Shown here: positions 12,489 to 22,446 of the stretch, piece after piece
How positions within the stretch are numbered: position 1 is the stretch's first letter
Layout: each line of letters begins with the position of its first letter
Source of the DNA: Phoma sp. XZ068
Lineage: Eukaryota; Ascomycota; Dothideomycetes; Pleosporales; Didymellaceae
Assembly (NCBI GenBank): GCA_004835665.1
Contig: RBKR01000015.1
Coordinates: 620,001-684,000, forward strand
Direction: 5' to 3'
Length of the DNA: 64,000 bases
Translations under genes and position numbers: made by a program
The notes under the pieces: generated by a model
Told to the model about the DNA's origin: nothing
The model's input: the letters and a program-made list of their open reading frames with translations, nothing else
Database searches by the model: none

Positions 12489-13049
12489 ATGCTCTAATCG
12501 CTAGCTCCTCGTTTCGTACTTCTTTTATGCGGCAAAAGCAGGCGTCTTGCATCCGGTCACGGTTGGTCTGGGTTAGGTCTCTCTAGACTTGTACATTTCC
12601 CTCTACGTGTTTGAACATCTTGTACCTATACCTCTCTTCGGTTTCTCTTCTCTCAGCGTTTGTTTTACTACCTTGTACTACCCTTTATTCGACACTTGGG
12701 TCATGTCTTGATAACGAGATCCATATCATGGGTGGGAAAAGCCACTGTGGACGCTGTAATAGCAGAGATGATTGTACAACACAGCATAGAGTCGCGAGAT
12801 GTCAAATGACATTGCTCTCCGCTCTAGCAATACCAGTTTGAACTACCAATACTTCCATTCATTGATTGCTATTTATGTGATTTGATAACTCTTGATGGTG
12901 CAGACTGTGGTGTTGCAGTTCCGCTCACTACGTAGTCAGCCTCGTAGACCTCGGAACTTTTTGTAAGTCGGTCACAGCTCATACGTCACCACGACTTCAT
13001 ATCTCCCCGTTTCCTACGCCAGACATCAGAACATTACACTGCAGTTTAA
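12489..13049. other. Hsp70 3' flank and upstream region of the iron alcohol dehydrogenase gene
   Basis: T-rich and C-rich sequence follows the Hsp70 stop. No gene is supported. Confidence 0.5.
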
Positions 13050-13079
13050 ATGCCCGCCACTATGAACAAGCATCTATGA
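13050..13079 (+). promoter_or_regulatory. Upstream ORF whose stop overlaps the dehydrogenase start codon (ATGA)
   Basis: The frame ATG CCC GCC ACT ATG AAC AAG CAT CTA TGA encodes MPATMNKHL. Its TGA at 13077-13079 overlaps the ATG of the dehydrogenase at 13076-13078. Such an ATGA overlap is known to allow termination-reinitiation in eukaryotic and viral mRNAs. Whether the transcript includes this uORF depends on the transcription start, which I cannot see. Confidence 0.5.
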
Positions 13080-14413
13080 ACTATTTAGCAGCAAAGTCTA
13101 TCCGAGCAATCGCGACTTCGAACACTCTTCCCGTCCGCGGCTTCGGCAATTGCAGGATACCTTTGGTCAGCATAAGCCGCTCTACACATACCATACAACC
13201 TCGCCCCGTCAACTTCCCCAACTCCCATACCCTCCAAATTCGCCACGCTTCAACAAAGCCGAAGTCAAACCCCAAAATGACAGACGCAACCAACAATCCA
13301 CTTTCCGGCCTTTGGCAGCCAACCCAACTCCAACGCCTCCATTACGGGAGCGGCTCGGTTGCCAAACACCTCCTGGACTGTCTCCCCAAAGAAAACAGCA
13401 AAGCCTTCATCATCACCGGCAACTCGCTCACCAACAAGACCCCACTCGTCAAGGACGTAGAGAAGCTCCTAGGCTCCAAGCACGCCGGCACCTTCAGCAA
13501 GATCGGCGAACACGCACCCGTCGCCCAACTAGACGAAGCCACCAAGATAGTCGAAAACGACTCCTCCGTCGACACCGTAATTTCCATCGGCGGCGGCTCC
13601 CCCATCGACTCCGCAAAAGCAATCTCCTACCGTCTGCACGACAAACACGGTACCTGGCTCCACCACATCGCCATCCCCACCACCCTATCCGCAAGCGAAT
13701 GCACCATGATGGCAGGCTACACCGAATCCGACGGCGTAAAAACCGGCGTCAGAGCAAAACAACTCGTCCCGCATGTAGTCCTATACGACGCGTCGTTCGC
13801 TCTGCACACGCCCGCTCGCCTCTGGACCTCCACAGGCCTGCGCGCAATGGACCACGCAATCGAACTGCTGTACCACCCCACGGCGTCAGAAATGCCCGCG
13901 CGCTGGCTATGCCTGCAATCCGCAGGGAGTCTCTTCGAGGGCCTGGTAGCGTATAAGAAGGATCCCAAGGACGCTGACACTATTACCAAGCTCCAACTCG
14001 CGGCGTTCGCGAGTCTGGGGTTCTTAGGTTGCAATATCAAAGGCGGATTAGGTCTTTCGCATGCCCTAGGCTATGCGCTGGGATCTCCGTATTCGATTCC
14101 GCATGGAATAACGAGTTGTCTTACGCTTGGCCACGTTGTTAAGCTGAAAGCGAAGGATCCCGCGGCCGCGACGCAGGTTGCGAGGTTATTGCCGTTTATT
14201 GGCGAGACGGCGAGTGGAGATGCAAGAAAGGATGCTGAGAAGGTGGGAGATAAGTTGTTGAAGCTTGTCAAGGGTTTGGGGCTTGATAGCGATTTGAGGA
14301 ATTATCAGGTTGGTAGGGATCAGGTTCCTGTTATTACGAAGAGGGCGACGGGGCAGGAGAGTGGGGATGTGTATGATGCTGTTGAGGGATTGGTGAAGGG
14401 GTTGTTCCCGTGA
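13076..14413 (+). CDS. Iron-containing alcohol dehydrogenase family protein, maleylacetate-reductase-like, mitochondrial leader
   Basis: A single exon encodes 445 residues. About 65 N-terminal residues, rich in Arg, Ser and Thr, form a probable mitochondrial presequence. An internal Met (MTDATNNPL, ATG at 13277) would start a shorter cytosolic form of about 378 residues. The catalytic part has the NAD-binding GGGSPIDSAKA motif, PTTLSASECT, and metal-ligand-type histidines in MDHAIE, GLSHALGYALG and IPHG. In classic iron alcohol dehydrogenases the first histidine sits four residues after an Asp ligand. Here that position is Arg (RAMDH), as in maleylacetate-reductase-like members that lack the Asp. 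The enzyme is therefore probably an NAD(P)H-linked reductase, but the substrate is not predictable. Alternatives are maleylacetate reductase or another aldehyde/keto reductase. Confidence 0.85.
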   Translation: MNYLAAKSIRAIATSNTLPVRGFGNCRIPLVSISRSTHTIQPRPVNFPNSHTLQIRHASTKPKSNPKMTDATNNPLSGLWQPTQLQRLHYGSGSVAKHLLDCLPKENSKAFIITGNSLTNKTPLVKDVEKLLGSKHAGTFSKIGEHAPVAQLDEATKIVENDSSVDTVISIGGGSPIDSAKAISYRLHDKHGTWLHHIAIPTTLSASECTMMAGYTESDGVKTGVRAKQLVPHVVLYDASFALHTPARLWTSTGLRAMDHAIELLYHPTASEMPARWLCLQSAGSLFEGLVAYKKDPKDADTITKLQLAAFASLGFLGCNIKGGLGLSHALGYALGSPYSIPHGITSCLTLGHVVKLKAKDPAAATQVARLLPFIGETASGDARKDAEKVGDKLLKLVKGLGLDSDLRNYQVGRDQVPVITKRATGQESGDVYDAVEGLVKGLFP

Positions 14414-14774
14414 CTAGATGAGGGGGTGGTGAGAGAGCGGTTGTGAATGTGTATCAGAAAAGTGGGATTGACGAAAAGGAGTTTTTGTTATATCAATAGG
14501 ATTTGTGGTAAGCGGCCATTTTGTCGTCTTTCTGAAACACTCACTGGTATTCCAGAAGTAATTGAGCATGTGGAGTATCCCTAGACTGTTTTGTGACAGG
14601 ACTTTGCTTGCACGCGTAAATCCATACACTTTTTCCGAGCCAGAACGTTTCATTTCATTTAACCCGTTCTGCGGTCTGAAGAACCGAGAGATGGGCACGG
14701 AAAGCGCCAGTACAGCTTAGGACATCATACATGACAAAAGTAAAGCTCTATTCATATTCCATTTACACATACAA
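14414..14774. other. Convergent 3' flanks of the dehydrogenase and DHODH genes
   Basis: T-rich and A-rich sequence between two convergent genes; nothing else is seen. Confidence 0.5.
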
Positions 14775-16400
14775 TCACCTCTCAGCTACAACCTCCTTGT
14801 TCTTCGTCGCCGTCTTCTGCTTGGCAGCCTCATCCCTCATTTCCTGCTTGATCCTGCTGATGGTGCCTGCACCGCCGTAGATAAGTGCTGTGTAGACCTG
14901 CGCAACACTTGCGCCAGCATCGAGGATCTCACGTGCTTGACGACCGTTCGTGATACCACCTGTAGCAAAGATGACCTTGCGCGGTGCGTTCGGTGCGGGC
15001 GCTGCGTCTGGTGTGGAGTTTAGTGTGACGCTCGGAGCGGATTCAGAGAGGTCATCAAAGGCCGATGAGGGCGTGGGTGTATCAAAATCGACAGTAGTAG
15101 TGGTCATTGACGAGGGTGTGGAAGGCTCTGATTCCGTTGGAGGAGGGAGCTGCTTTGGCCCAGCGTCGAGGGCTTTCCTGTATTTGCTGACCAGTGCGAG
15201 TGTGCGTTCGAACATCTGGGGACCGGAGTAGCCTCCCTGCTCGAGGAGGAGCTTCGCATCTGCGGCTGGAAGTTGGTAGCCTACGGGGAGCGGGTCCGGC
15301 CTCTTCTTCGTTGTGTTACCAACGATGACACCGTCCACACCCGAGTCCCAAACAGCCTCGACAATGCCGGAAATCTGCTCCTCTGAGTCCTCGTCTGGGC
15401 TGACCTTAACCATGATGGCAGGCTTGGTTTTCCGGTCGAGCTTATTGACCGCGCCAACAACTCCGCTCAGTAGCCGTGTGAGAGGTTCGGCGTTTTGCAA
15501 GGTGCGCAGACCGGGGGTATTCGGAGACGAGACGTTGACCACAAGAATGTCAGCGTACTTGCCAACATGTCCTACGGCGGTTGCATAGTCTCGCACAACA
15601 GCCTCGATATCGTTCTCAGATGTAGTCTTGTTCTTGGCAACTTGAACAGCCATGAGCCTACCCGCTTTCAGCGAGCCAGGGGGTACGCCAGCTTCGCCAT
15701 TGAGCACTGCTCGTTCCGCCTCCTCACCAAGACCAAAGCCCGCGTGGTATGCAAACTCCCTGACACGCTGACGAAGCCTCTGAGCGACGGTTTCAGCGCC
15801 CTCAGAGTTGAATCCATATCGGTTGATGAGCGCATTCTGGCTGGGAAGCCTGAATACACGAGGCTTGGGATTGCCTTCCTGTGGGAGCAGAGTGATAGCT
15901 CCCACCTCAACCAGCCCTGCACCCATTTCCAGCAGAGGTGTTGGTACCTCAGCGCCCTTGTCAATGCCAGCTGATGTACCAATTGGGTTTGCCAATGTGT
16001 GACCAAAAACCTCGACCGCAAGATCTCCTTTGGTGTCGGCATCGCCACGTTCCCTGGGGTTCAGTCCAAAGCTGTGGAGAGCAACCAGCATGCGTGTTCC
16101 AGCATGGTGAGCATCTTCACCATCCGGGTAGATCTGGCGCAGTGCAGGTACAACGAGCCATTCATGGACGCTTGAGCGGGTATCGGTAGCATATAGGTAG
16201 CCAAAGGACAGGCCAACGGCTAGCAAGGTGCCATATACGAAGTTTTTCGTGCGCGTGCCTGCTGATCGAGCGTTCGTTGCGGCTTCGTTGGCAGCAATTG
16301 ATGCGGATCGCGTGGGGGGAAGGAAAGGTCGGTGAGAGAGACGAGCACGTGCGATCGACGGTCGCACGCGCAGGGCGCGCATTGTTGCGGCCGTGTTCAT
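14775..16400 (-). CDS. URA9: Dihydroorotate dehydrogenase (quinone), class 2, mitochondrial inner membrane
   Basis: A single exon encodes 541 residues from the ATG at 16400. The enzyme oxidises dihydroorotate to orotate in pyrimidine synthesis and passes electrons to ubiquinone. The N-terminus has an Arg-rich presequence and one membrane helix (FVYGTLLAVGLSFGYLYA), as in class 2 enzymes. The FMN barrel follows: NPIGTSAGIDKGAEVP, GAITLLPQEGNPKPR, NRYGFNSEG, and the active-site serine in NVSSPNTPGLR, where class 1 would have Cys. The final FATGGITNGRQ motif binds FMN phosphate. About 65 residues of Ser/Thr/Pro-rich low-complexity sequence (from PKQLPPPTESEP to PAPNAPRK) are inserted just before that motif. 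The family is otherwise about 400-450 residues in length. The gene corresponds to URA9 of Lachancea and to ura3 of S. pombe. Confidence 0.95.
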   Translation of the reverse strand: MNTAATMRALRVRPSIARARLSHRPFLPPTRSASIAANEAATNARSAGTRTKNFVYGTLLAVGLSFGYLYATDTRSSVHEWLVVPALRQIYPDGEDAHHAGTRMLVALHSFGLNPRERGDADTKGDLAVEVFGHTLANPIGTSAGIDKGAEVPTPLLEMGAGLVEVGAITLLPQEGNPKPRVFRLPSQNALINRYGFNSEGAETVAQRLRQRVREFAYHAGFGLGEEAERAVLNGEAGVPPGSLKAGRLMAVQVAKNKTTSENDIEAVVRDYATAVGHVGKYADILVVNVSSPNTPGLRTLQNAEPLTRLLSGVVGAVNKLDRKTKPAIMVKVSPDEDSEEQISGIVEAVWDSGVDGVIVGNTTKKRPDPLPVGYQLPAADAKLLLEQGGYSGPQMFERTLALVSKYRKALDAGPKQLPPPTESEPSTPSSMTTTTVDFDTPTPSSAFDDLSESAPSVTLNSTPDAAPAPNAPRKVIFATGGITNGRQAREILDAGASVAQVYTALIYGGAGTISRIKQEMRDEAAKQKTATKNKEVVAER

Positions 16401-17748
16401 CGCGGTGAGTGTAGGCTACGCCTTGAACGAGTGGTGTTGACGGCGCAATCGCTTTTCGGACTTGTTGGGAGCTCCAGTCGTTCGGGAAAGAGCCGCGGTG
16501 ACGTTGCTTGGCATTGAGGTTCATGATGATTGCTAGTACTCTCTTCTGCTCCGTCACAAACATCTCAACATTATTGCCAAACTTCTCCGAACAAGAATAC
16601 TTATGAGGATTTTTGCGCTCTTATTGTCTCCTTTCCTTCTCCGGTACATACGCATCTAGTCGTGCTATATCGATGCAGAGCGTCCTATACCAAGATCATC
16701 CTCAAGCTTGTCATGGCGAAGAGCTGTCGAAAGCTCTATGATGTGCTATAATATCAAACCTAACAACTTTTAGGCATAGGTGACGATTCCATGCGCAAGA
16801 TCAGTACCGAAGCCCTTCCCAATCCTTATGTCTGTCTTCACCTGATTGAGTTGCACCAACACAGGTGGATTGATCACCATAATGCTCGAGTGCTTTCATG
16901 TGACCACTGAAGAGTCGGAAAAGTATACTAGGAACTCCTTGCCCAGTCTTTCATGCTCAAGCATCAGCAGTCGTTTCCCGACATTAGATCATCCTTCGGA
17001 GGGGTCTTCACCGCAACCTGACAGGGCGCAAGAGTAGATCGGCTCTACTTTTTGCACAGTAACGACCCCTGAATAAGGCGAACTTGGTAGCTGATCACCG
17101 TGCCCCTCAGATTGTGCAGTGGTTGTATGCTGTCGAACCAACACGAACTCAACTGAGAAGGTGCAGATTTAACAATAACTGCCAATCATACAAGAAAGTT
17201 GAGGATCCATGCAGTTCTGGCCGCGACTTAGACAGTGTGTGAACTTGCATACGATGGTACCATTAATATGACTGGAGTTGGGTCTCTTGGGAGCATGCAT
17301 AAGCGATACGGCGTACATCTCGCCACATTACAACGCGACAGAGGTTCCTCCGTATGACGAGGAGGATGCTGACAGGCAGGTGCAACGGCCCGTCAGTCAT
17401 CCTTCCGGCGCATTGAAAGGGAACAGCCGCTTGTGCAGATGTACAGAGTGGTGTACATGCATGTTCGGAGACCGATGTCTCGTATCATGGTCGCTTATGC
17501 GCACGGTGTGGCAGTGCCGCGCTTATGTGAACGTCGAGAAGAGCAAGTGGTGTACAAGTAGTACCGATCGGACGGGTCAAAGAACTTCATTCTCATATGG
17601 GAAAATGCTAGTCATCATTTTATTGGCTTATGGAATCACTATTGTGTTTCGCTGGGCTAAGTAAATGTCTAGAACAGCGAAGAGGAAGGCGTCAAAGCCT
17701 GGGTATCAGAAGAAACTACGAGACAAGGAAAGAATTTTAAGCGCTTCA
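16401..17748. other. Intergenic: upstream of DHODH, downstream of the DUF829 gene
   Basis: No gene is supported. A 128-codon frame at 17278-17664 starts at TTG and has no recognisable domain. Confidence 0.5.
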
Positions 17749-18867
17749 TCAAATAAACCCGTCTTGATATAATCTCTTCTCCACTTCCATCATCCTTTCT
17801 GCTTTTGGCGTTGGTGGAGCACTTGGTAACAGCGTCAACTGCGAGTCTGAGTCGCTCCACCTGCTCTTCTTGATGTAAGCCTTGGACGGCATGCGGATAG
17901 AAATGTCAGTAACGCCATCTTCAAAATCAAACTCCGGCAGATGTGATTTCCTCAGCGCGTTTATACCCCTTGTACCCTTCTCATCGTTGTCGTTTTGTTG
18001 TGACTGTCGCCAGACTGTCGTGATGGCATCCCAGTATCGGCTTGGTTCTTTGCGAGCGTGATCGACGTGGCCTGAATTCTCAAAACAGATTTCTGTGACA
18101 GAGCCGCTATGTTCCATAGATTCGCCTGCATGTTCGTATATGTCTTGCCATGCGATGAGTGCATCCTTCTTTGAGTACAGGTAGCACCTCAGCACCTGTA
18201 GATCGAACAGCTTTGGGTCAAGCAGCTGTCTCCTCGATCGTGTGACTGGGTTGTTCTCATATCCGACGAAGACACTGTAGAGCACCCATATGATACCCAA
18301 TACAACAACCGCGATGACAGTAGCGAGCTGCTTGAGTATCGGAATAGGAGGGAAGGACTTTGCAAGCGCAGAGCAGAGTCGCAGATACCGTGGGTGACCT
18401 GGCGTGCTGTCAAGGTAAAGCGCTGATATGGGCAGGCGTGTGCCAGTGGTGTGCTTATACGCAGCGGCGAGCTCGCAAGCTTTGTTGCTCCCACCTTCGG
18501 AGAATACGTGCATAAGGATGCCTCCTTTGTTGCGACATGGTATATGTTGGAGGTTGGAGATGTACTTGATGGCGGGCTGCAGACGGTGTTGTTTTCGCTT
18601 CGAGTTTCGGATGATGAAGTCTGCTGATGATGTTGTGATCACCATAATGTGTGAGGTGGGAAACATATTCGAATATTCAGTGGTGTACTTTGAAATGTGA
18701 CGGCCATGAGCGCCAGTCCAAGTCATGAGTAGGATAAGAGAAGGTGCTGGGATATCTTCTATTGGTGTTGAAGGTGTTGAAGGTGTCGACGGGATACGAT
18801 CCCATATTGTTGGTGCGATGAGTTCGAAACCTGAGATGGTATCATGTGGTATCTTGGTCTTGAGCAT
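17749..18867 (-). CDS. TMEM53/DUF829 family protein (PaxU-like alpha/beta-hydrolase relative)
   Basis: A single exon encodes 372 residues. The pattern MTWTGAHGRHISKYTTEY near residue 50 and the later HVFSEGGSNKACELA are typical of DUF829/TMEM53, a group related to alpha/beta hydrolases; the serine in SEGGS sits where a nucleophile elbow would be. ALYLDSTPG and the late histidine in GHVDHARKEP fit the rest of such a fold. A hydrophobic segment (QLATVIAVVVLGIIWVLYSV) may anchor it in a membrane. In fungi this family includes PaxU, encoded beside indole-diterpene genes. No such cluster genes are next to it here, so a role in secondary metabolism is not supported by context. The C-terminus is polar and probably disordered. 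Confidence 0.8.
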   Translation of the reverse strand: MLKTKIPHDTISGFELIAPTIWDRIPSTPSTPSTPIEDIPAPSLILLMTWTGAHGRHISKYTTEYSNMFPTSHIMVITTSSADFIIRNSKRKQHRLQPAIKYISNLQHIPCRNKGGILMHVFSEGGSNKACELAAAYKHTTGTRLPISALYLDSTPGHPRYLRLCSALAKSFPPIPILKQLATVIAVVVLGIIWVLYSVFVGYENNPVTRSRRQLLDPKLFDLQVLRCYLYSKKDALIAWQDIYEHAGESMEHSGSVTEICFENSGHVDHARKEPSRYWDAITTVWRQSQQNDNDEKGTRGINALRKSHLPEFDFEDGVTDISIRMPSKAYIKKSRWSDSDSQLTLLPSAPPTPKAERMMEVEKRLYQDGFI

Positions 18868-19005
18868 TGTGGCGATGACTGAAAAGTAGGGGTTACAGCG
18901 AGTGTAAAAGGGAGTGTACTTGATGTTGGCGGGTTGAACCCAATGAGGAAAGAGCGTGGTAATTGGAGTTGCTGATACTGAGGAATCAGTTGGTACCTCT
19001 GACGG

Positions 19006-19311
19006 TCACCGAACAAAGCGCTTATGTAGCTCTGATGTAGTACACACATAGTAACCAACAACACCTAGACACTGCCACTCAGCTTGGAAAACATGAGATG
19101 GCTCACTGATTTCGAAACCGATAACCTTAGCATTTTCATGTAATCTCGCGGCAACGCCGACAGTGAAAAAGCAGTCTCGGTCATAAAGAGGACGTTCGTG
19201 GCGTTGACATAGTCTCTTGATGGCGTTTGCGGCTCTGCTGAAGTTGTGCTGGATTGCATGTATCGATTCGTAGTTGTACCCACAATTTTCCCAAAGGTTG
19301 TTAGTGAACAT
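19006..19311 (-). CDS. Possible small cysteine-containing protein or exon remnant
   Basis: An ATG frame of 101 residues starts MFTNNLWENCGYNYESIH and contains five cysteines spread over its length, with a regular-looking middle (FSRAANAIKRLCQRH, YDRDCFFTVGV). The composition looks more protein-like than the overlapping frame at 19065-19385. No signal peptide is seen at this Met. An upstream exon carrying one could exist but I could not find a convincing join. It may be a small effector-type gene, a decayed copy, or chance. Confidence 0.25.
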   Translation of the reverse strand: MFTNNLWENCGYNYESIHAIQHNFSRAANAIKRLCQRHERPLYDRDCFFTVGVAARLHENAKVIGFEISEPSHVFQAEWQCLGVVGYYVCTTSELHKRFVR

Positions 19312-20216
19312 CCCGTTCTACGAGCGTCCTTGACAAAGAGGGATACCAGGCCTTCGTCTACTGCTGAAAGAGCCGCAACGTCCACGGAGCGTCCTCAATA
19401 CGAGGCTTCCGGCCCGCGAAATAAGCATAGCGCGCGCTACCAACCCGACACGACAGAGTTACCGCGTGTTTCTTGGTGCTCGCGTCGACTTGCAGGAGCC
19501 GGCAAACAAAGAGGTTTGCGCATTGGCTTTCCCATCGCTTAGTTGTCCAACGCGGCAATCTGCACATGGAATCAAGGTACAGCTGAGGTCGGAGACGCGC
19601 AGATGTGCAAGGATGGTGGGTTTATTTCGAGAGCTGAGGGCATTAAGAGGCGCCCTTCGGTGAACAAAGTGCCAATCCGATCTTGAAAAGTGGGTCTAGT
19701 CTTTGCCTGATTAAGGAAGGCGTGATGTTAGGCTAAGCGTGACAGCTGCGGTTTGTGTACCGGCTTCAAGCCCAGTCGGGTACCACGTCAGCTACCCAAC
19801 CATCTGTACGTATGCTGCAGACTTATGCATCTGATAGTTGAATGGCTGTCGGCTTCCAGAATCATGACGGAGGACCAATAGGCACAATGTGCACACATAC
19901 TGCTTCGGGCAATCCGGGTGCAGCTCACCCCGTGTAAGCCACACGAGCAGTGTGGTGGGGCCCTGCAGTCTGCTCAAGGCGAGGCGGAGCTGCGTTTGAT
20001 AGTGTCAGTTACTGTGCGAACAGTACGCAAGAGGCACGGCGATCCCGTAAGAATAGAAAGGTACCTAATTTGGTACCACGACGTTTGCTATATGAATGAG
20101 GTTACGCATCGAACAAGATGCTACCAGCCAAGACAAGACGCCTTCGACTTCCATTGAACTGTTGACTTGAAGTGAATATTTCGTTCTTGAAACAATCCTC
20201 ACCCTTTACCTGCGTT
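19312..20216. other. Intergenic: 5' region of the MFS transporter
   Basis: No gene is supported. The stretch 18868-19005 on the other side of the small frame is the promoter side of the DUF829 gene. Confidence 0.45.
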
Positions 20217-22446
20217 ATGGCGTCAACGAACATTGAATACTCCATCCGACCCTGCACACCGCGGCAGTCGGACGAGTTGCAATTACTGAAAGCTGATAAT
20301 GACCATACGTGGAACAATGCAAACAAGCCAGTATCTGTGCCAGAGAGGATCTTATCAGTTGATAATAGCAAAGGTATGCACGTTTTACCCCAAAAGCAGC
20401 CCTTCTCTCTAACCGGTGTTCGAAGATACGGATGGCCCTCTTTATCCTGTAGAAAGACCCGCGACTCCCTCCGCAAGGGAGGCCCTCGCAGCCCACCCTG
20501 TTATACCTACACATTTGCCTATAACATCACCTACAACTCATCATGAGCGACCAGTATCATCCTACCGGTCATCTGGATCAAGTATGGACTCCGATCTTGA
20601 AGCTAAGGCCGTGGTTGAGGCACCTACTGAATGGACACCAACCAAGAACGAGTTGATGGTGATGATCAGTCTGAGCTTCATCTCGCTCATGGTTGCTTTG
20701 GACGCAACAGTTCTTGTGACTGTGCTGCCGGTACGTATGTCTTGTGGGCTGTTGAGTGCCAATCATTGACGATGAGCAGCAAATAGCACACTCACTCAAT
20801 GGAACTTCTGCAGAAGCGTTCTGGGCAGGGACATCATAGTGAGTAATCCTCAGCATACTGAAGGTTTGTCTAACAGAGATGTTAGTCTCTTAACGTCTGC
20901 CATCTTCCAGCCAGTGATTGCTTCCATCTCTTCTAACTTCGGTCGTCAGCAGATGCTGCTGATGTCCTTGACCTTTGTACGTAGTCTTACTTTGTGATGT
21001 TTCAATGGCGCACCTAACACATTTAGTTCACTGTTGGCACAGTCCTTTGCTCGGTTGCGCACAACTTCACCGTCCTGCTTACTGGTCGCTCCGTCCAAGG
21101 TATTGGTGGCGGTGGGATCATCACTGTCACACAGGTAATCTTCTGTGACATCGTCCCCTTACGGCAGCGGCCGAAATATTTTGCTATGGTCCTTGGCGCA
21201 TGGTCTATTGGGAGCATCATCGGTCCTGTCGTCGGCGGTGCCCTGGTGGAAAATGCATCGTGGCGCTGGTGGGTTGAACCTTGCGTGAGTATTGACCTCT
21301 GCTGACATGATCCACCAGGTGCTTCCATATCAACTACCCTTTCTGTGGCATTGGATTCATCGTAGCCGCCTGCTTCGTTCGCATGAATGCAACAGCCCAG
21401 CTCACGATTGCGCAGAAGCTGAAGCAGACTGACTGGATCGGCGCCATCCTCTTCATTGGCAGCTTTACTAGCTTCCTTGTAGGCCTCTCTTTTGGTGGCG
21501 TCCAACACCCGTGGACATCCGCCGCCACTCTTGCACCTATCATTGTCGGTGTCGTTGGCATTGCCGCCTTTTTGGGTTGGCAGGTGTACAGGAAGCCCCA
21601 CAGCCTGCTACCTATGTCAATCTTCTACAACTGGTCAGCTATCTCGGCATTCTATTGCGCAATGATCAATGGCCTCGTCGTAAGTTTTATCTAGCCCTCC
21701 AGCAGGTTCGTGCTGACGCATCCTAGCTCTTCACAGCTCTTTACTACATCCCATTCTTCTTTATGTCAGTTCGTGGACGATCACCAACTCGCGCAGGAAT
21801 CGACCTGTTTCCTGCCGTATGTTTCCTTGTTCCCGGCTCCATTGTTGTTGCAGCCTTGTCCGCAAGACTCGGAAGGTTTCGATGGGCTATTTGGCTCGGT
21901 TGGGCCGTCACGACAATTGCTTGCGGTCTTTTCATCATCTTCGACATGCACACCAGAGTAGTCATCATTGCGGTGGCTCTGGCTCTCTTTGGTATTGGCT
22001 CTGGTATGGTCTTGACCAGCGTCAATGTCGGCATTCAGGCTATCTCCAAGGTCGAGGATTGTGCCATGGCTGCCAGTATGTATGGGTTCTTCCGTAGTCT
22101 CGGTATGCCAATTGGTGTTGCTGTAAGTTGACCCTCCGATAATTTTAGGATTCAAACTAACAATCCCTAGTTATCCGGTACGGTCTTCCAGAACGCCATG
22201 TCGGGCAAGTTGACAGAGCTTGGTCTGGACACACAAATCGCTCACGACTCTGAGCAATACGTCTTCGTTCTTCGAATAATGGCAGATGGACCTGAGAAGA
22301 TAGCGATTCTTCAGTCGTACATGCATGGATTTCATGCGGTTTTCATCTTCGTGGCTGCCATATCAGCGAGCGCATTAGTTGCCAGCCTGGTGATTCGCAA
22401 GTTCAGCATGGACAAGATCTTGCTTACAGCGTACTCAGTCAAATGA
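20217..22446 (+). CDS. MFS multidrug-type transporter (DHA2/DHA14-like)
   Basis: Eight exons: 20217-20373, 20426-20730, 20780-20838, 20886-20976, 21027-21268, 21319-21679, 21727-22122 and 22171-22446, giving 628 residues. The introns are 44-52 nt. Membrane helices begin at ELMVMISLSFISLMVALDATV. Family motifs are LDATVLVTVLPQIA (helix 1, as in drug:H+ antiporters), a motif A-like SSNFGRQQ, GRSVQGIGGGGIITV, motif C-like GSIIGPVVGGALVE and WRWCFHINYPF at the end of the N-terminal half. About 14 helices are expected. Likely role: proton-driven export of small molecules from the plasma membrane; the substrate is unknown. The first intron uses a less common AAG acceptor. If that intron is not real, translation would start at the ATG at 20584 (MDSDLEAKAVVE), losing only the cytosolic N-terminus. 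Confidence 0.88.

Noticed and set aside
17278..17664. 128-codon frame with C-terminal hydrophobic segment
   Set aside because: Starts at TTG; the first ATGs are internal, and the composition is not convincing.
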